Shown here: piece after piece, positions 58,982 to 64,000 of the stretch
Position numbering within the stretch: position 1 is the first letter of the stretch
How the letters are laid out: each line of letters starts with the position of its first letter
Position numbers and translations under genes: made by a program
The notes under the pieces: model-generated
What the model was told of the DNA's origin: nothing
Database searches by the model: none
The model's input: only the letters and a program-made list of their open reading frames with translations
Assembly (NCBI RefSeq): GCF_003672135.1
Contig: NC_039512.1
Location: 9,750,874-9,814,873 of the forward strand
DNA from: Ooceraea biroi
Taxonomy: Eukaryota > Arthropoda > Insecta > Hymenoptera > Formicidae
Direction of reading: 5' to 3'
Length of the DNA stretch: 64,000 bases

Positions 58982-59447
58982 TAGGGTGGCCACGCAATCT
59001 GGAAGTCTCCAGAAGAAAAAACCCGTGATTCTCTGATAATTTCAAAAATAATCGTCGGAAAGAATGAGAGTTTTCTCATGTTCATAATTGTTGAAATGTG
59101 CCCCGGGAGAAGCGAAAATTCCCTTGCGATTTTATAAAATGTTCTTGAAAACCAGCATCTTTCCTAATGATTGTTAAAATACTTCAGAATACAGATATTG
59201 GAAGTTTTATCCAAAGTTAGCTTTCTCATAAGGTTTGATTTTATTCGTATCAGAATCTAAACAGCCATTTAAGAAAGAAAAATCTCTTCTGAGATTCAAT
59301 AGAAAATTTTCAAACGATTACTTCTCTTAATATTTCACTCGTTATAAAGAAGAAAATTTCTGATTTGGAATTGGTGAACTTTGTGAATTTCTAGCAAAAT
59401 TTGCAAAGTTTCAAATTTGAGAAAATAATTCGTGTGTCCACCCTGAG
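58982..59447. mobile_element. Possible small DNA transposon with AGGGTGG termini
   Basis: The left end TAGGGTGGCCACGCAA is inverted relative to the right end (reverse complement TCAGGGTGGACACACGAA). The matching part is only about 13 bp with mismatches, and no clear target duplication is visible. It has no ORF. Confidence 0.35.
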
Positions 59448-61116
59448 ATAGGATAGTACCGACACAGTGAATTATTATTATACGGTTATTCCATCACTTT
59501 TGTAGAGCAACAACGATATTGATATCGTTAAAAAACGTATATTGTGATTTGTTGCTTCTTTTTTTAATTTTCACTACCGACTAGCAAATTAACGGATAAC
59601 AAACAATTTTGATCAATTTAAATACCAAATCAGAGTTTTGTTTAGTAATGTCATATCTATATTTTTATATGTATTATATGTGCATATCTATATTTTTTGG
59701 AAAAGTATTAGTTCTGGTTAATAGTTATTAATTGTTACTATCATGTAAATTTATAATTAAACCTATATTACTGCCGAAGATAGGAAAGTAACTTTTCAAA
59801 TTTTTAAAACCTTGTCAAGGAACACGTACTCGCATCTGTTCTGTAATATTACGCAAACACACTGTTTATTACAATCGCATCACACGTACTTCAATAAGAT
59901 CGTTGTTGTTCTTCAGATCGCTGCTATTATATTATCGTGTCGGTACTAATCTATCTCGCAGCATGTAATTTTACATTCGATGGATACTCGATCTGCTTGT
60001 GCTTGTTTATACAAGTCGAATATCGAGCCCGTGTTCTCGCCATGCATTTAATGCCAAATATAGCTTCCCCGTACCTTATCTAACATCGGGAACACGATAG
60101 TCGGTCCTATTAACCGAAATTTGGACATGCCTGAATGAAACGTGCATACCTTGACGCTTGACACCAAAGCGAAGAATGATTAGCGTCTAGTGTTAAACTT
60201 TAGAGGATTGTGATGAGCTTTTCTTTAGCAAGAACGACATTAAACTTGTTCAGATTAACGGTAACCTATTGCTACGTAACAATTGAATAATGCCGCTAGC
60301 AATAATATTATATAATTAAATTATCTTCATCAGTGAGGTGTTTACGGCTAATTAGTTGATATTATCTTGTAAAATCAGTGCTACTTCTTCGTCAAAACGC
60401 TCGCAAGTTGTGTTCACGCACGCACGTCATCTATGTATGTGTACATCTCAATCAATTTGTTTAGTTTAGTTGAAGCGGTATTTTACGCTCCGTTTAGGTA
60501 TGCCTGAAAAAGAACAAAATTAGCGCGGATTAGCGGCAGGCGTATGATGAAACAGTATGATAAAATCAAGAACACGGGCATTGCTGTCTTGAGATGGTTC
60601 GAGAATGGATTGATAGATGCGCCAACGAGGCGTAACGACAGCGAGATTTCGGATCGAGACGAGATACAGAGAGGATCCACAATTTACACAATGACGCACA
60701 AATGATTCTCGCAAAACGCACTCCGTAAACGCAGATGTGATCGTAGAGTCGATATATTACTGTAACTGCAATAGAAACATACACACGGTCACGAAGTACG
60801 TGTAGGTGTAGAGATGGTATTATCTATACGCGTTAATACTAGAATTTTTGAGCAAGAGGGGAGATCGCCCCCGTAATAGTTACTATTAGAGAGTGCAGAA
60901 GTAGAAGGTACGGCTCAACGATGACGAATGTACATATATCCACGTTACATTACGAAAAATCGAGCTGCAATGATGAATGGAACAATTATACACGTGTGAA
61001 ATCAGCCTACAGATTCTTTAACTAGCTCAGTTTTCGAACGAAACTTTATGAGAATTTTTCGTTTTTACGTCTTTGTGATCTTTGACGTTAAATATTCAGA
61101 GAAAGAAAGAGAGACC

Positions 61117-61212
61117 CAAGTAGCAAAGTGATGTCAGAAGATGTAAGATAGACATAACGATGTCATTACGTCGTTATGTTATAATCGTTTTCTGACATCA
61201 CTTTACTACTTG
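61117..61212. mobile_element. 96-bp hairpin MITE
   Basis: CAAGTAGCAAAGTGATGTCAG at the left end and its reverse complement at the right end differ at one position over 23 bp. The middle has a second inverted word pair (CATAACGATG and CGTCGTTATG). Compact size and near-perfect ends fit a minimal MITE; a precursor hairpin RNA is an alternative. Confidence 0.65.
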
Positions 61213-62063
61213 AGGAAAATTAACATTCTGTTTCACTCTATCTCCACAGTTAAATAAAGAATTCGTTGTCGATTTGCATTATGGAAATTGTGAAAAAACG
61301 CGTCTGTGTTTTATTCGAAACGCGCAAAAATCGCAAGAATACTCTCACGATTCTCGCGCGTTTCTAATAAAACTTATCGGGAGAGAACTTTGTTCCTCGC
61401 AATTATTTTAATCACGGTGATGTCTTTATTTTCCACAGCATATTATATTCATGAATATTTATTAATTACTTCAAATGTACTATGATCAGTAGGGTACATA
61501 TGAGGAAAAAATTTAATCGACCGATGCACCAAACGCTCACAGATACTCGACTTAATTGAATCACTCCTCTATATCCTCTTTTTTATCAGAAAGTGCAGGA
61601 GTCTTTTTGATCATGCGATAAGCGTAATTAGCGAATTACGTAATTGAACATTATCATAAGTGCACAATAATGATGCGAAGGTGGGCTTAGACCAAAACTC
61701 GTTAGGGGACCCCCGATCAGCGGGCAAAACCGGTGACCGATCTAACGGACAAGCTACGGCTGCTGTGAATCATGCTTGACTTTTTCAAGCCTCTAGTGAT
61801 TTAAATTTCCATCACGATTATTAATCCATGCTCGAACTATTCCGTCATTTACGTCTTAGGAAATAAAGCGATCACTAGGGCTCAAAAATCCTTCACCGAG
61901 AATCATTCTTTTATGCAGCACGGTACTCTCATATTTAACGCTAAATGTACTTCATGAAGATCATGTACTTCATGAGAAAAAACATCAGTTCAGTCTCATC
62001 GGCTGCGTAACGTGCTAGAAAAAAATGCAACGGCGCAACATTCACATCACATTATGTAATTAT

Positions 62064-63413
62064 GTAATTACCCAGATAGCCAAGTCTGCCGAAAGCAGAT
62101 GATGCTAACTATCCGCTATCAACTATTGCCAGCCAAAAGACAACAAATTTGATACAGAAGTTGTTGTTAACGATTAATTCGACAAATTGGTGCCAGGAAT
62201 GTAACGGAGCTTGCTCACAAGATCTAAGAACAGATTGGCGGCAGAAACCGAGCAGAATCTGCAAACATGGCTCGAAGTCGGATTGTCGACAGAAACCGAG
62301 CAAGATTTGCGCACGCGGAATCTGACGGCAGATTGGCAGCAGAAACCGAGCAAGATCTGCGCGCGCGGAATCGAACGGCAGATTGGCAGCAGAAACCGAA
62401 CAGGATCCGCAGCTTTTGACAGTATTCAAATTTATACGGCTATGAATATGTGTTTTCGCTCCGCACCGCTATGCGGTGCACGCGTCGAGTTCTTACTCGA
62501 TGTTAAGATTTAGCCTAACAGTTATATAAGTTAATATACGCGCCTTGGCACGATAATATTAATTTTTCTGAAAATTTTTGCGCTTGCGGCACAGAGGCTC
62601 CCATGGACAACGTCCATGTAGTTCACGCACGCCACGAGCAATCTGAAGTTCGAAAGCAAAATTCGGACTTGAAATTAGAATAAATTAACAATAAGAGAGA
62701 GATTATGCAACGAACTGTCAGAAAGACACATCAAGCCGAATGTACTTTAATTTAACAAACAAACAAATGCGTTCTTTTAACAATTTATAGTGTGTTAAAA
62801 GTAAACACAAGCTTTAATATATCGTGAATACGAATGGCCAAAAGCTGCAGATTCTGTTCGGTTTCTGCCGTCAATCTGCCGTCAAATGTTAACAGATCCT
62901 GCTCGGTTTCTGCCATCAATCTGCTGTCAGAGTCTGTTAGCAGGCTCTGCTGGCGGATCACTATCCTAATGCGGACATAACGGATGCCAATTTGCTATCA
63001 ACTTCTTCAGTAATCCGTTGCCAACCTGCTGGCAGATTGCACACATTTTGCTTACTGGGTATCTAATACAAAATACAAAAAAGGCATTTAGCGCTAAATG
63101 CGGAATACAAGTACGATATTACCAAACAAGCGTAGTAAAGTTTGCAGTTGTCGCACGCGCAAAGTACTTTTGAGTCCTAGTGACATCGTCGTACAATGTA
63201 CAGTCTGTTTATAAGCGACTGCTGGAGAACAGAGAAACATTCAAATACTCGAATCCATCGACGTTAAGTTCGCGTTAGTTTTGCGTTTCGAGATTACTAA
63301 TCACTCGTTTCACAAAATATGCGACATGGAATTAGATTCCGTAAAGAGAGAGAGAGAGCGAGCGAGCGAATAAAATACGTCGAACCAGCGAGTGCTTAGA
63401 ATGAATATGAATC
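62064..63413 (-). repeat. 1.35-kb dispersed repeat, copy B (inverted relative to copy A)
   Basis: Reverse-complement copy of 27816-29163. The inner element with CCCAGATAGC and CCCAGTAAGC ends is 62071-63059, TA-flanked; a further 354 bp (63060-63413) also matches copy A. Copies differ by scattered substitutions (for example CCTGGC versus TCTGGC beside the TTGGTGCC word), suggesting a recent common source. Confidence 0.88.
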
Positions 63414-64000
63414 TTAGATCCCTTAACTTTCTTGACACGCAACGCAACAACATAAACGATAGCATTGAAGTATCTCACCAGTTCGCGAAGATCATAAACA
63501 GACTATCGTTGAATCACGATCGATATTTTATCCACAGCACCCGTCTCCCGATAAGCATCATTTCAAGTTTGAATGTCTACTGCACAAACTAATTATCTCA
63601 ATCAATGTTATTACGTATTCATAAATTAATAATAATTACTACATTTATCGCGTTTTATAAAAATGTATTCTAATATAATCAAACAAATAAATTTACGAAT
63701 AGTTATTATGGCAAATAGCTCCGTCGTCATGCGTAAAACAAATCCCTGAATTTTTCTCGTTATACACATCACCTAGAACACTCCGCCTACTGCCTCTGAT
63801 ATGCAAATCTTGAGCAATTAATAATTTTTTTATTATTGAAAATCTCGCAAAACGGTTCAACTCTATCTCCATACGAGCGTTAGCTAGAATTTTATCGGCC
63901 ACCCTGTATAGACATTAATAGCCTGCAGTACTCCAATTGTTATCCACTATTTAGCATCATGTTTTATTAAACGAATAATGCAGGAATAGAAATGTCTCGG
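63414..64000. other. Right-hand non-coding end
   Basis: No gene was recognised. CCACCCTGTA near 63900-63909 resembles a Tc1/mariner terminus. The minus-strand 69-codon frame that starts just inside it (63902-63693) has no recognisable family and may be part of a transposon that is not fully in the window. Confidence 0.4.

Larger units (their letters stand above)
58063..62063. other. Synaptotagmin-14-like 3' UTR and non-coding DNA
   Basis: No gene was recognised. The 99-codon frame at 58059-58358 shows no family signature and directly follows the stop codon, so I treat it as 3' UTR. It contains a possible MITE at 58982-59447 and a 96-bp hairpin element at 61117-61212. Confidence 0.55.

Overview
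The window is nuclear DNA of an insect, most likely a hymenopteran and probably an ant. That assignment is my inference from the AT-rich intergenic DNA, the short GT-AG introns, insect-type proteins (Calx, a GPI-tailed maltase, a short RPC5) and several compact DNA transposons. No rRNA, tRNA or CRISPR array was found. I assembled the genes by joining exons at GT-AG sites with matching phase and by recognising the protein families by eye; no database was searched.

Layout, left to right. (1) 1-8.3 kb, + strand: the last four coding exons of a Na+/Ca2+ exchanger (Calx/SLC8 family), including the alpha-2 repeat and the C-terminus. (2) 8.3-25.4 kb: a long stretch without a recognisable gene. It holds simple repeats, a 1.2-kb TTAA-flanked DNA transposon with transposase remnants at 21.4-22.6 kb, and weak THAP-like and exon-like ORFs at 23.6-24.5 kb. 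(3) 25.4-34.8 kb, +: a complete ten-exon GH13 maltase-type gene (657 aa). Its fourth intron is 6 kb and full of repeats. (4) 36.0-36.7 kb, +: a 102-aa single-span membrane protein resembling the N-terminal part of an SLC3 (CD98hc/rBAT) heavy chain without its GH13 ectodomain. (5) 37.4-39.9 kb, -: COG3 in a single exon. (6) 41.0-43.6 kb, +: ArfGAP1, divergent from COG3. (7) 44.5-45.3 kb, -: an unrecognised 184-aa protein. (8) 45.8-49.1 kb, +: RNA polymerase III subunit RPC5. (9) 50.0-51.2 kb, -: cardiolipin synthase. (10) 52.3-53.5 kb: a fold-back transposon. (11) 54.0-58.1 kb, +: a synaptotagmin-14/16-like gene. (12) 58-64 kb: non-coding DNA with an inverted second copy of a repeat that also sits inside the maltase intron.

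The most interesting protein-level observation is that the maltase keeps the other GH13 signature residues I could identify but has Asn (AAT) where the family has its catalytic nucleophile Asp, in an otherwise intact gene. Just downstream lies the SLC3-like membrane stub. GH13-type ectodomains without catalysis are exactly what SLC3 heavy chains use, so the pair deserves a look as a non-enzymatic GH13 locus. At the DNA level, the maltase intron carries a 0.65-kb near-perfect palindrome, a 30-bp minisatellite and a small antisense spliced ORF resembling the end of a DUF4806-type protein. COG3 and ArfGAP1, both Golgi/COPI trafficking genes, are head to head and may share a promoter region.
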